Assembly: GCA_965240325.2 (NCBI GenBank)
Contig: OZ251243.1
Coordinates: 868,001 to 932,000 of the forward strand
Reading direction: 5' to 3'
From: Rebecca billardiae RCC1528
Lineage: Eukaryota; Haptophyta
DNA length: 64,000 bases
The notes under the pieces are model-generated. The model searched no databases. It saw nothing but the letters and a program-made list of their open reading frames with translations, and was not told where the DNA came from. Below, one piece after another: positions 19,375 to 29,542 of this stretch (its first letter is position 1; the number at the start of each line of letters is the position of its first letter). The position numbers and the translations under genes are program-made.

Positions 19375-21269
19375 TAGGTGGGCCCACAGCAATTAAAAAA
19401 TGAAAACACAATCTCTCTGGCTTTTTCGGACCGCAGCCGTGCTCTTTTCCTCGCGCTTGAAGTCCCTTTTTCCAGGCCGCCGAACTCCCGGTCCGGGAAG
19501 CCGATCGATCGCGAAAACGATGACCGGGATGGACCTGTGCGCGTCGTCAGCGCGTTGTCCGCCGCGCTTGCCCGCCTGCCATGCGAGGCACGCTGCGCCG
19601 CACGCCCGTGGCATGCTGCGTAGCCTTCTGGAACGAGCCATGCGAACGGTTCATACCTGGGTCATCTTCCCGGTCTGCCATCTCTCGCCGACAGTCGCGC
19701 GTTCAAACACGGGAACAGCTTTGGGGATTGTAATGCGTGCACAACGCGAGCTTGGGACACCCGTGAACGAACTGGGACACTCCGGGACGTTACTGGGACA
19801 GCATCTGCATGGTGTCCTGGCAATGCCCAGCTACTTCTGCGGCCCTGCGGAGGCCCGCCTCGTCGGTCAGGTCCCCGGAAGTCTGTGCGGTGTGACCGAA
19901 CGCTGTGGCTGTTCACACGATCGTGGGCACTTGGGGAAGGATCTGATGGTCAAACAGCGGTCAAAGCGGATGCGTGTGCCGTCTCTCACCTCCCCGGCCT
20001 CGACTCAACTCTCAGTGCCGACGCTCCTCAGGTGTTTGAAAGCTACGAGCCACTTGGAGGGCCTCGAGCCACACGATTGCACGAGGTCGGGCTGCGCGTC
20101 GAGCCGGGTAGATTGCAGCTGATGCGCTTGTTGAGCCCTGTCATGGCTCTACGCGTACCTCAAGAGCCTAGCTACTCCCCCGCGCGGCCGCACAGCAGTC
20201 GCCCCGCCTCTGCTTGGTCATCCGCTGTGCGCCGTGCTCGCTGCGGACAGTACAGTTGATCCGTTCAACAGTGATTTAAGCCCTTCGTGAGCCTGCCCGA
20301 GCACGTTGGCGGCGCCACCGACGCCGGTGCACGGTCAGCAGGCGTACCAGCTTACCAGTGAGCCATATCTTGCCCTGCTGCCACGCAGGAAGCGGTGATG
20401 AGTGCACATCGCTACGCGCGCGCACACCACGGCGAGCCAGCTTGGCGCTGCGACGAATCGGCCGTTGCGCACAGTTAGGCAGAGGACGGTCCAGCTGAGG
20501 ACAGCTCGGACACAGCTTGGTCGCAATGTAGAGCAACGGTTAGGTCGGAGCACGAGAAAAGGCATTCGATGCGTAGCAGTGCCTGCCTTGAACGCCACAG
20601 ATGAGCACTCGACGAACCTTGTCCGCCGTGTTCAAGCTGCGGGCTGCTGGATGTGCCCGGCGCCGCGTGCCCCACTCCTGCTTGCCTTGACCACGGCCGG
20701 CGGGCTGGCGCCGCGACTCAGTTAGGCTCAATCTTTGCCCACGGCTCCTTAAGACTCGTCCTTCGAGGGTAGAAGGGTTGGAAAAATAATTAGGTGTCAC
20801 ATGCACGCCGTACGGCTGCTACTAGAGCAGTCTGAAACAGTCTGAAATACTATGGCAGCCATGCTGATCAGCATGGCGGTGTATATATGTAACGCACGGG
20901 TATAACGGTCGTTATCCCGTATTCTCAGAGTGCCCATATACGCCGTATATGTGACAATGAGTGTGCATGCTGCTGAAGACCTATGATCAGCTCATCAAAG
21001 TGCTATATCAAAGTGACGTCTGTCGACCCTATATATCACGATTAAGACGCCCGTTACATGGTCGTTACATTGGTCACAGGCCATTTCCAATAAGTAAATA
21101 GGGTCACCGTTACGCCCTATATTTACAGCATGTACCACTGGTTTTTTTACCAGGCAGGCCAGGGGCCATCTCATGGGGCTGGAATCCAGCTCGAGACGAA
21201 AGTAAACACCGCGCTATGAGCTCGCGCTCTGCGCCACTATAATCCCACAGTAGCCAGTGGGCCCACCTA
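19375..21269 (+). mobile_element. 1.9-kb DNA transposon, left copy
   Basis: The 1,895-bp element starts TAGGTGGGCCCAC and ends with its reverse complement at 21257-21269. A full-length inverted copy lies at 24567-26458. The right flank begins ACTTAGT and the left flank ends ACTTAGACT, consistent with a 7-bp target duplication carrying a 2-bp insertion. It contains an 18-bp palindrome (CCATGCTGATCAGCATGG, 20859-20876). No transposase is recognisable, so it is probably non-autonomous. Confidence 0.8.
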
Positions 21270-22503
21270 ACTTAGTATGACTGTCCAAGTATTAGCTGAT
21301 TCAATAACTAACAGTGTCGAAGGCAACACTCTGTTGACATTACACTGTTGATACTTGTACTGAATCGTACGTCAACTCACTGAGGCGTTACTCAAGCGCG
21401 CGGCCGACTCAGTCACTCACTTGCTGTCACAATCACGACGTACCTGCTCTATAACGATTCTCTAAGCTACGGTCCCCATATACTTTGACTTTGACTTTGT
21501 AGTGATCAGACATCAGTCGGTCTCGGTACTCGAAGTCGTAACTCGTACGGTTCGCGCGTCACACTGACACTGCCGTCTGCCACTCTGCACTCAGTGCCCA
21601 GGCGCAGTCCTCACTCTGTCCTGCTCGGTGCGCGGCCCGCGCGCTGCGCCCGGCCCCGGCCCCAGCGGCCCGCCCCGGCGGCGGGCCACGGCGCCGGGCG
21701 GCCCGGGGCCGGGGCCGGCGCGGGCCGGCGGGGCCCGGGCCGGGCCCGACGGGCACGGCCGGCCGCCAGCGTGAGCGGGCTCAGCGGCGCGTCGCGCCGG
21801 GCGCCGCGTCAGCGAGTACTGAGTAGCGACGCGGCGCACGCGCCCGTTCAGCGACAGCAATCAGGCTCAGCGGTTCAGCCACTCTTCAGGACTGCTTGTC
21901 TGCTCAGTAGAACTCACATCAGCTCGAAGTGATGTGGCCTTGTCGTATTCAAATGACAAATACTGGCCGGCGCCGGAGGCGGAAAGCCGCGGAAAGTGTC
22001 GGACGCCGCAGGCGGCGGCCTGGCCTAAAGGCAACGCTAAGTTTCATATGAGATGACTGCTTATAAAAGAGTTATTCCATTTCGACGTCATCGGCATAAT
22101 TTTGATCGGCACGCATTCATTACGGAAATATGGAATAGTTCAATATATAAATAATATATACTTATATATATTATAATAATAAACTACTCATGCCGAGTGT
22201 CAGACACAGTTTGCTTGCCGCCTTGCGCACGGCCAATAAAGCCGACGATGAAAGCGCGCGCTGCCATTATCGTCAGTCTGCCCCATAGATAGCGCGGGCT
22301 CGGGCACTCGGCCTCTGCCGTCGGCGTCTGCCCTCATCTGAATGAAATGGTCAGCCCCACGGTCGTCACTCGTCAGCGGCGTGACACTGACAACCGTGGC
22401 CCAGGCCGAGTATCGCTCCGATCAATCCCAGTAGCCGTCGTCACACTTTTGCTCGAAGAGGAGCGTCAGTGCGCGTGAGCGGCGCGCATTTGCGCCGGTC
22501 CTC
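21270..22503. other. Intergenic region with a G/C-only block
   Basis: No gene is supportable. A block of about 135 bp (21633-21770) is almost purely G and C with many GGCC/CCGG palindromes. An AT-rich stretch with TA and ATA runs lies at 22140-22190. CAGT/ACTG-rich low-complexity sequence fills much of the rest. Confidence 0.5.
21633..21770. repeat. G/C-only palindromic block
   Basis: Only a handful of A/T bases occur in about 137 bp, and GGCCGGG/CCCGGCC strings can pair extensively. A similar block lies at 26590-26682. Confidence 0.5.
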
Positions 22504-24376
22504 TCAGTCGCCCGACACCGGTGCCGCCTTGTTCAGCTTCTCCACCATCGCCTGCGCGCAGGGCCGGGCGTGGGCGGCGCGGGCGCGGGCGGGCGGGCGC
22601 GGGGGGTGAGTATCGGACCGGCGGTCCGGCGGTCAGCGCGCGGCAGTCGAGTGCCCGGCTGGCCTGGGGTGGCATGCTCTTCGCAGCTCAGCGCGCCATG
22701 CGAGCTCTCCGCGCGGCCTCGTCAGCCCACCAGTGTCGTAGTGTGCCGGAGGTTGGCGCGCTCGCACGCGCGCTCGCACGCGCGCGCGCGCGGTCATGCG
22801 CGCAGCGCACCTTGGCGGACTCTGCCTCCCTGCGAGCCTCCGCGAGCATCTTCTCGAGCGACGTCTTCTCGGAGATGGCCGCGTCGAGGGTGGAGCGCAG
22901 GTTGCGCAGCTGGCGCTTAATCGCCTTCGCATCGCCACTGTCCGCCGCGTCGGCGGCCGGCGCCGCCGCTGCCGCGGGCTCAGCAGCCTTTGGCTGCGCG
23001 GTGGCCGCCGCCTTGGCCGCCGCCTGCGCGTCGGCGAGCTCTGCGCGCAGCTTGGCGAGCTCCGCCTCGGCGGAGGCAGAGGCGTTGGTGTCGGCCTTGC
23101 TCGCCGACGCCTCGGCCGCCTTCGCCGCCGTCGCCGCCTTCGCCGCCGCCTCCTTTGCCTGGGCCAGCTCAGCCATCAGAGCCTGCTCCTTTGCAGCCGC
23201 CGCCTTCTCCGCCTCGGCGAGCTTGGCGCTCAGCTCGGCGCTCGTGTCGGCGGACGCGCTCGCGGCGGCGTCGGCGGCGGCCTTCTTGGCCGCCTCGGCG
23301 AGCTTGGCCTTCTCCGCCTCCGCCGCCTCGAGCTTCGCCTGCAGCGCCTCCGCCTCGCTCTTCGCCTTCGCCGCCGCGTCCGCGGACGCGCCCGTGTCTG
23401 CCCGCAGCCGCTCGCACTCTGCGAGCACGGATGCCTTCTCGTCGACGAGGGACGAGATCTGCTCCTCGGCCTTGGCCGCGTCGGCGAGGAGCTGCTCACA
23501 CTTAGCGGCGGCCTGCGCCTTCTCCTCCGCCAGCTTCGTCAGCGCCGCCTTCGCCTCGCTCACCTCCTGCGCCAGCTTGGCCGCGGCCGCGTCCGAGTCG
23601 GCCTTCTGAGTCGAGAGTGCGTCGACCTCCTTCGCAAGCTTCGTCTCGGCGTTCTGCGCGAGCTCGAGGGAGTCCTCGAGCGCGACCTTGGTCTCGACGA
23701 GCTCCTTCAGCGCGCCCTTTGTCTCCACCAGCTCCGCCGCCTGCTTCTCCAGCTCCGCGTTCTGCGCGAGCAGCTCCGTCACGCGCGCCGCAGTCGTGTC
23801 CTTAGCACTCAGGGCCGCGCTCAGCTCTGTCGTGAGCCGCGCGCTCGCCGCCTCGAGCTCGCCGATGCGCTCGCGGCCCTTGGCCGCGTCGGCGGTGGTG
23901 CTCTCGAGCGCGGCGTTGAGCTCCTCCCCGCGCATCGTCGCCTGCGAGAGCGCCTCGCGCAGCTCCTCCTTCCGGCTGCGCTCCGTGTCCGCCTCGGCTG
24001 TGCGCGACTCGAGGAGCTGGTTGAGCCGCTCGACCGTCTGCGCGCGCACGGGCTGCTCGAGGGCCTGCTGCTGGGTTTTGCGGAAGGCGGCGAGCTCAGA
24101 CTGCATGCTCTTCGCGCTCGCGCTGCCGAACGCCATGCCGTCGCCCTTCTCGCGCAGCTCCTTGGCCGCGTCCTCGATCGATTCCTCCGACTTGATTGCG
24201 TCCAGCATCGCCTTGCGGAACGACTCAAGGGACTCGGTGGCGGCCTCGCGCCAGTCGGCGACGACGTGGGCGCGGGTGGCGACGCTCGAGCGCCGGCGCA
24301 GCGGGGCGACCCGGCTGTCGAAGCCGCACGCCGCCGCCACGAGCAGCGCGGCGGCGAGGGAGCGTGCGACGAGCAT
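22504..24376 (-). CDS. Coiled-coil protein, probably plastid-targeted
   Basis: Exons 22811-24376 and 22504-22551 (minus strand) give 537 aa; the intron of 259 nt runs GTGCGC...GCGCAG. The start at 24376 opens a signal peptide (MLVARSLAAALLVAAACG) followed by F and a basic stretch, a complex-plastid type leader. From about residue 50 to the end the protein is one long Ala/Glu/Lys/Leu-rich heptad region (KLAEEKAQAAAKCEQLLADA, for example). The second exon adds AMVEKLNKAAPVSGD. I recognise no enzymatic domain. A structural or tethering role at plastid membranes or nucleoid is possible but unsupported. The gene sits alone between two inverted copies of a transposon. Confidence 0.75.
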
Positions 24377-24566
24377 GATTATTACGACGATGACCGGGCT
24401 GGATGCACGGCCACGCGTGCAAGCTTGGACTGCTGGAAGGATTTCGTCAGATTCTGGGACCCCCGGACTCCAGCGCGGCGGGCCGGCCGGGCGGGGCCGG
24501 GGGGGCGGCGACTCGACGAGCCGGATCACCCGACCCCCCCGTGCGCTCCTGACTCCTGTGAATAGT

Positions 24567-26458
24567 TAGGTGGGCCCACTGGCCACTGTGGGATTATAGT
24601 GGCGCAGACGGCGCGAGCTCATAGCGCGATGTTTACTTTCGTCTCGAGCTGGATTCCAGCCCCAGGAGATGGCCCCTGGCCTGCCTGATTAAAAAACCAG
24701 TGGTACATGCTGTAATTATAGGGAGTAACGGTGACCCTATTTACTTATTGGAAATGGCCTGTGACCAATGTAACGACCATGTAACGGGCGTCTTAAACGT
24801 GATATATAGGGTCGACAGACGTCACTTTGATATAGCACTTTGATGAGCTGATCATAGGTCTTCAGCAGCATGTACACCCATTGTCACATATACGGCGTAT
24901 ACTGGGCACTCTGAGAATACGGGATAACGGCCGTTACACCCGTGCGTTACATATACACCGCCATGCTGATCAGCATGGCTGCCATAGTATTTCAGAATGT
25001 TTCAGACTGCTCTCGTAGCAGCTGTACGGCGTGCGTGTGACACCTAAGATTTTTTCCAACCCTTCTACCCTCGAAGGATGAGTCTTAAGGAGCCGTGGGC
25101 AAAGATTGAGCCGCACGGAGTCGCGGCGCCAGCCCGCCGGACGTGGTCAAGGCAAGCAGGAGTGGTGCACGCGGCGCCGGGCACATCCAGCAGCCCGCAG
25201 CGTGAACACGGACAAGGTTCGTCGAATGCTCATCTGTGGCGTTCAAGGCAGGCAAGCTGCTATGATGAATGCCTTTTCTCATGCCCCGACCTAACCGCTG
25301 CTCTACACTGTGACCAAGCTGTGTCCGAGCTGTCCTCAGCTGGACCGTCCTCTGCCTAACTGTGCGCAACGGCCGCTTCGTCGCAGTGCCGAGCTCGCTC
25401 GCAGTGGTGCGCGCGCGCGTAGCTATGTGCACTCATCACCGCTTCCTGCGTGGCAGCAGGGCGAGACATGGCTCGCTGGTAAGCTGGTACGCCTGCTGAC
25501 CGTGCGCAGGCGTCGGCGGCGCCACCAACGTGCTCGGGCAGGCTCACGAAGGGCTCAAATCACTGGTGAACGGATCAACTGTACTGTCCGCAGCGAGCAC
25601 GGCGCACAGCGGATGACCAAGCAGAGGCGGGGCGACTGCTGTGCGGCCGCGCGGGGGAGTAGCTGGGCTCTTGAGGTACGCATAGAGCCACGACAGGGCT
25701 CAACAAGCGCATCAGCTGCGATCTACCCGGCTTGACGCGCAGCCCGACCTCGTGCAATCGTGTGGCTCGAGGCCCTCCAAGGGGCTCGTAGCTTCCAAAC
25801 ACCCGAGGAGCGTCGGCACTGAGAGTTGAGTCGAGGCTGGGGTGGTAACAGATGGCCCACGCATCCCCTTTGACCGCTGTTTGACCATCACATCCTTTCC
25901 CAAGTGCCCACGATCGTGTGAACAGCCACAGCGTTCGGTCACACCGCACAGACTTCCGGGGACCTGACCGACGAGGCGGGCCTCCGCAGGGCCGCAGAAG
26001 TAGCTGGGCCTTGCCAGGATACCATGCAGATGCTGTCCGAGTAACGCTCCGGAGTGTCCGAGTTGATTCGAGTGCGTCCCAAGCTCGCGTTGTGCACGCA
26101 TTACAATACCCAAAGCTCTTCCCGTGTTTGAACGCGTGACTGTCGGCGAGAGATGGCAGATCGGGAAGATGACCCAGGTATGAACCGTTCGCATGGCTCG
26201 TTTCAGAGGGCTACGCAGCACGCCACGGGCGTGCGACGCAGCGTGCCTCGCATGGCAGGCGGGCAAGCGCGGCGGACAACGCGCTGACGACGCGCACAGG
26301 TCCATCCCGGTCATCGTTTGTCGCGATCGACCGGCTTCCGGACCGGAGTTTGGCGACCTAGAAAAAGGGACTTCAGCGCGAGAAAAAAGAGCACGGCTGC
26401 GGCCCGAAAAAGCCAAAGGGATTGTGTTTTCATTTTTAAATGGCTGTGGGCCCACCTA
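24567..26458 (-). mobile_element. 1.9-kb DNA transposon, right copy (inverted)
   Basis: The 1,892-bp element has the same TAGGTGGGCCCAC termini, in inverted orientation to the copy at 19375. It is flanked by a perfect 7-bp direct repeat, GAATAGT, at 24560-24566 and 26459-26465, a clear target-site duplication. The palindrome CCATGCTGATCAGCATGG is at 24961-24978. A 603-bp frame is open in both copies but shows no sign of protein-level constraint. Confidence 0.85.
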
Positions 26459-26779
26459 GAATAGTACAGACGATCGGCACCGACGACGGCGACGTCCGAC
26501 CAAGGCCCTTGGTCCGACGAAGCCAGCAGACTGTGCGCAGCATTAAGGCAGCGGCGCGCCCAGTCCCAGAGCAAGGCCAGTGCCCGTGAGGCCCAGCGGG
26601 CCGGAGCCGGCGAGCCGGCCGGCCGCCCGGCGGCGCCGCGGCCGGGCCCGCCCGGGCGGGCCCCGCCGCCGGGCCGGCAGGCAGCATCCGTCGGACGTAC
26701 TCAGTGACAGTCTCAGAGTCTCAGACTCAGTGATCACTATCAGACCTGTGCCGTGCTGCTTGGATCCACATCATCCCGA
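26459..26779. other. Intergenic region with a second G/C-only block
   Basis: These 321 bp follow the transposon and precede the 3' end of the TCAIM-like gene. A nearly pure G/C palindromic block occupies about 26590-26682. I see no gene. Confidence 0.5.
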
Positions 26780-28309
26780 TCAGGAGTCGAAATCCCAGCG
26801 CAGCTTGATCGTGCCGTCCTCTTGAGCGGCGAAGCCGAGAGTGAGCTCGCACACCAGCCCGGCGCACATCTTGCGCGTCGCCTCTCGCGGCTCGATCGCG
26901 CGCAGTTTGGCGCACGCGGAGTGCACCTGCTCATCGCTCAGCGCGGCGTCGGCGTCGAGCCGCGCGGCGCCGATGTGCTCCCGAGCCGCCTCAAGCTCGT
27001 TGGCGCGCGCGGCCATCACGGCGGCGGCGGTGGCTCCGCGGGTGCCGAGGAAGAGCGCGATGGCGTGTGTCGACGCGTGCACCGGCACGTACACCGTGCG
27101 CCGCGCCTGGTGCAGCCGCAGCGGCTGCGCCTCCTCAAGCACGCCGCCAGGCTCGATCACGGCCCGCCAGAGCGAGCGCGAGCGCGCGCCGTTGCCGCCC
27201 TCCGCTTCAGGGTGCGGCGAGGGCGCGGGGGCGCGGGCGGGCATGCGCATTTCGGCGGTGGCGTCGGCGAACGTCGCGTCCGCCCACGCGCGCAGGTGCG
27301 CCGCGCGGCTGCCGCGGCCGCGCGCCTCGGCCGTTACGCGCGAGAGGAATGAGGCGTAACTGTCGGCCACGCGCGTGCTGTCGAGGGGTGCGGAGACGGC
27401 CGCGAGGCACAGGGCGCGCGCGAAGGAATTTTCGAGGGCGCGGACCGCGACGAGGCGCGAGCGTCCGCGCTGGATGTCGTCGATGTCCACGCTATCCGCG
27501 AGCTGCATCAGCGACTTCCGGTGCACCAAGTGCGCCGAGACCGTCAGGTTACCCCAGCAGTCCACCGCGCCGCCCACCTCGCCAGCCGAGCCGCTCACGC
27601 GCACGTGCGCGCCGCGCAGCACGGCGCGCTGCAGCTCGGTGCTCGCCTCGAGCTGCGCGAGGATGTCGCCGAGCATGCGCGCGCGCGCGGACGGGATCCA
27701 TCGGTCCACGAGCTCGATGTGCACGCCAAAGCGCTCCCGGAGTGCCCGGCGGAGCGTGTCCGCCTCAGCGCCGTGGCGCGCGGCGTCGGCGTGCGCTGCG
27801 CGCGCCGACGCTGCGTGCTCGGCGAGGAATGCCGAGAGCGAGGACTCGCGCGAGAGCACCTTGGGCTGGCGCATGGCTGCCCAGGAGGGCATCCCACTGC
27901 CGGCACGCCGTCGCCGAGGCGGGGCGGTGAACGCGTCCGCATCCCCCGGCTTTGGCGCACCCGGGCGCGGTGGCGCAAAAGTGCTGGGCTGCGCTCGCGT
28001 CCGTCGCACCGTGGGCGGCGGCTCGATGCCGCACTGCCGCAGCAGGTAGCGCAGGTCGTCGTCGAGCGTCGCCGCGCGCAGCGTGCACGACACCTGCCGC
28101 ATCGGCTCGCCCGTGCTGCCCTCGCCGCTCGCGACGTGGAAGCTCACCGGCTCGACAGCGCCACTCGACCGGTCGTTGCGCTGCAGCATACTCTGCAGCT
28201 GCTGGAACGAGCGGAGGTTGTCCGCCTGAGCGCGCGGGTAGCCGGAGAGGCGGTCGGGGTGCACCATCTGGTAGAACTTGCGCAGCAGCCCTTTGAGCTC
28301 GGCCGCCAT
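26780..28309 (-). CDS. TCAIM-like protein (J-like domain, DUF4460/DUF4461 type)
   Basis: A single exon encodes 509 aa from the ATG at 28309. The N-terminus LLRKFYQMVHPDRLSGYPRA matches the degenerate J-domain-like start of T-cell activation inhibitor, mitochondrial (TCAIM); it has HPD. The rest is typical in length and includes a central Trp/His-rich segment (DCWGNLTVSAHLVHRK) and a C-terminal CAGLVCELTLGF. TCAIM is a mitochondrial protein in animals. Here the J-like motif begins only seven residues in, leaving no presequence unless an upstream exon exists. The gene is divergent from VPS29. Confidence 0.7.
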   Translation of the reverse strand: MAAELKGLLRKFYQMVHPDRLSGYPRAQADNLRSFQQLQSMLQRNDRSSGAVEPVSFHVASGEGSTGEPMRQVSCTLRAATLDDDLRYLLRQCGIEPPPTVRRTRAQPSTFAPPRPGAPKPGDADAFTAPPRRRRAGSGMPSWAAMRQPKVLSRESSLSAFLAEHAASARAAHADAARHGAEADTLRRALRERFGVHIELVDRWIPSARARMLGDILAQLEASTELQRAVLRGAHVRVSGSAGEVGGAVDCWGNLTVSAHLVHRKSLMQLADSVDIDDIQRGRSRLVAVRALENSFARALCLAAVSAPLDSTRVADSYASFLSRVTAEARGRGSRAAHLRAWADATFADATAEMRMPARAPAPSPHPEAEGGNGARSRSLWRAVIEPGGVLEEAQPLRLHQARRTVYVPVHASTHAIALFLGTRGATAAAVMAARANELEAAREHIGAARLDADAALSDEQVHSACAKLRAIEPREATRKMCAGLVCELTLGFAAQEDGTIKLRWDFDS

Positions 28310-28501
28310 GCCGCGCGGGACCAAGCCCAACTCAAGTACTCAACACACCGCCGACGCCATCGTGTGGCCCAAGATAAAAGAGGCCAAGCACGAAGTGACG
28401 AAGCTCGATCCGCCTTCGAGTCACTCGTCGGCCGCCATCGTGATCCAATCGGCTCGCATCTCGCGCGGTCCCTTCTGGGCCGGCGCGTCAGTGCGGCTGT
28501 G
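28310..28501. promoter_or_regulatory. Bidirectional promoter region, TCAIM-like / VPS29
   Basis: Only 192 bp separate the two divergent start codons. The sequence includes GGCCCAAGATAAAAGAGGCC near 28369, a possible AT-rich core element. Confidence 0.4.
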
Positions 28502-29425
28502 ATGGTGCGCCGCCGTCCGCGACGGGTCTCCACGCTCGATGCCGCCCCCTGCGTGACAGCCTTCGCCCGCCACCGGATCGGGCTCGCGCTCACAGCACTC
28601 GAGGCGCGCGTGTCGGCGGTGTGCGCAGGTCCTTGTCCTCGTGCTCGGCGACTTGCACATCCCGTACAGATCAGGGGAGCTCCCCGCGAAGTTCAAAGCG
28701 CTGCTGGTGCGCTCGAGGCCGCGCATGCCACCTCCGCCACGCGCGTGCCGTCCGCGGATGACGCTTTGCGCGCCCGCCATCGTGCGCGCCACGCACGCAC
28801 GGCGCGCACCAGGTGCCCAATAAGATCCAGCACATCCTGTGCACAGGCAACATGTGCTCCAAGGAGGTGCAGGACTACCTGCGTGGCCTGTCCAGCGACG
28901 TGCACGTTGTCCGTGGCGACTTCGACGAGGTGCGTCGCCGCGGGATCGTCGCCAGCCGAGGGAGAGCGCGTGGCTCCCGACCCGACGCACGCACCCACCG
29001 CGCTCCCACCGCGGGTCGCCCCGTGAACGCTGTCGGCCCTCCGCGCGCAGAACGCCGCTCTGCCCGAGAGCAAGGTGGTGAATGTCGGCCAGTTCAAAAT
29101 CGGGCTTTGCCACGGCCATCAGATTGTGCCGTGGGGCGACCCAGAATCGCTGGGCATCCTGCAGCGCCAGCTCGACTGCGACATCTTGGTCACTGGGCAC
29201 ACGCACCGCTTCGGCTCGTTTGAGCAGGGCGGCAAGCTCTTCATCAACCCTGGCTCGGCCACGGGCGCGTTCAGCACGATCACGAGCGAGATTGTGCCCT
29301 CATTCGTGCTGATGGATTTGCAGGGGAACAAGGCGACGACGTACGTGTACGAGCTGATCGACGGCGAGGTGAAGGTCAAGAAGATTGACCACGAGAAGCA
29401 GCCGGACAGTGCAGGCGCCCCATAA
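28502..29425 (+). CDS. VPS29: Vacuolar protein sorting-associated protein 29
   Basis: Four exons, 28502-28504, 28629-28706, 28813-28929 and 29051-29425, give 190 aa. The family is unmistakable: [70 protein letters not shown] and [13 protein letters not shown]29 is the metallophosphoesterase-fold subunit of retromer, which returns cargo from endosomes to the Golgi. Introns are 124, 106 and 121 nt, all GTGCG...CAG. The first exon supplies only the ATG: the codon at 28502 is followed immediately by GTGCGC, and exon 2 begins with the conserved VLVLVLGD. No other in-frame ATG lies close upstream of exon 2. Confidence 0.93.
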
Positions 29426-29542
29426 ATTATGTAACGCGGAAATCTTGATCTTCGGATGACGATCCCGATCGTCGTCAGGCTCTCAGGACCCGCGGCCCGA
29501 CGAGTCTTAAGCAGCCGCGCCAGCTAGTAGTATGTGCCGGTG

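Noticed and set aside
19520-20122. A 200-codon frame open in both 1.9-kb transposon copies (also 25712-26314), possibly an element protein.
   Set aside because: The copies differ at roughly 11% of residues, and in a sampled 118-bp stretch three of four changes alter the amino acid. That is what unconstrained DNA gives, so the open frame probably reflects shared ancestry and high GC.
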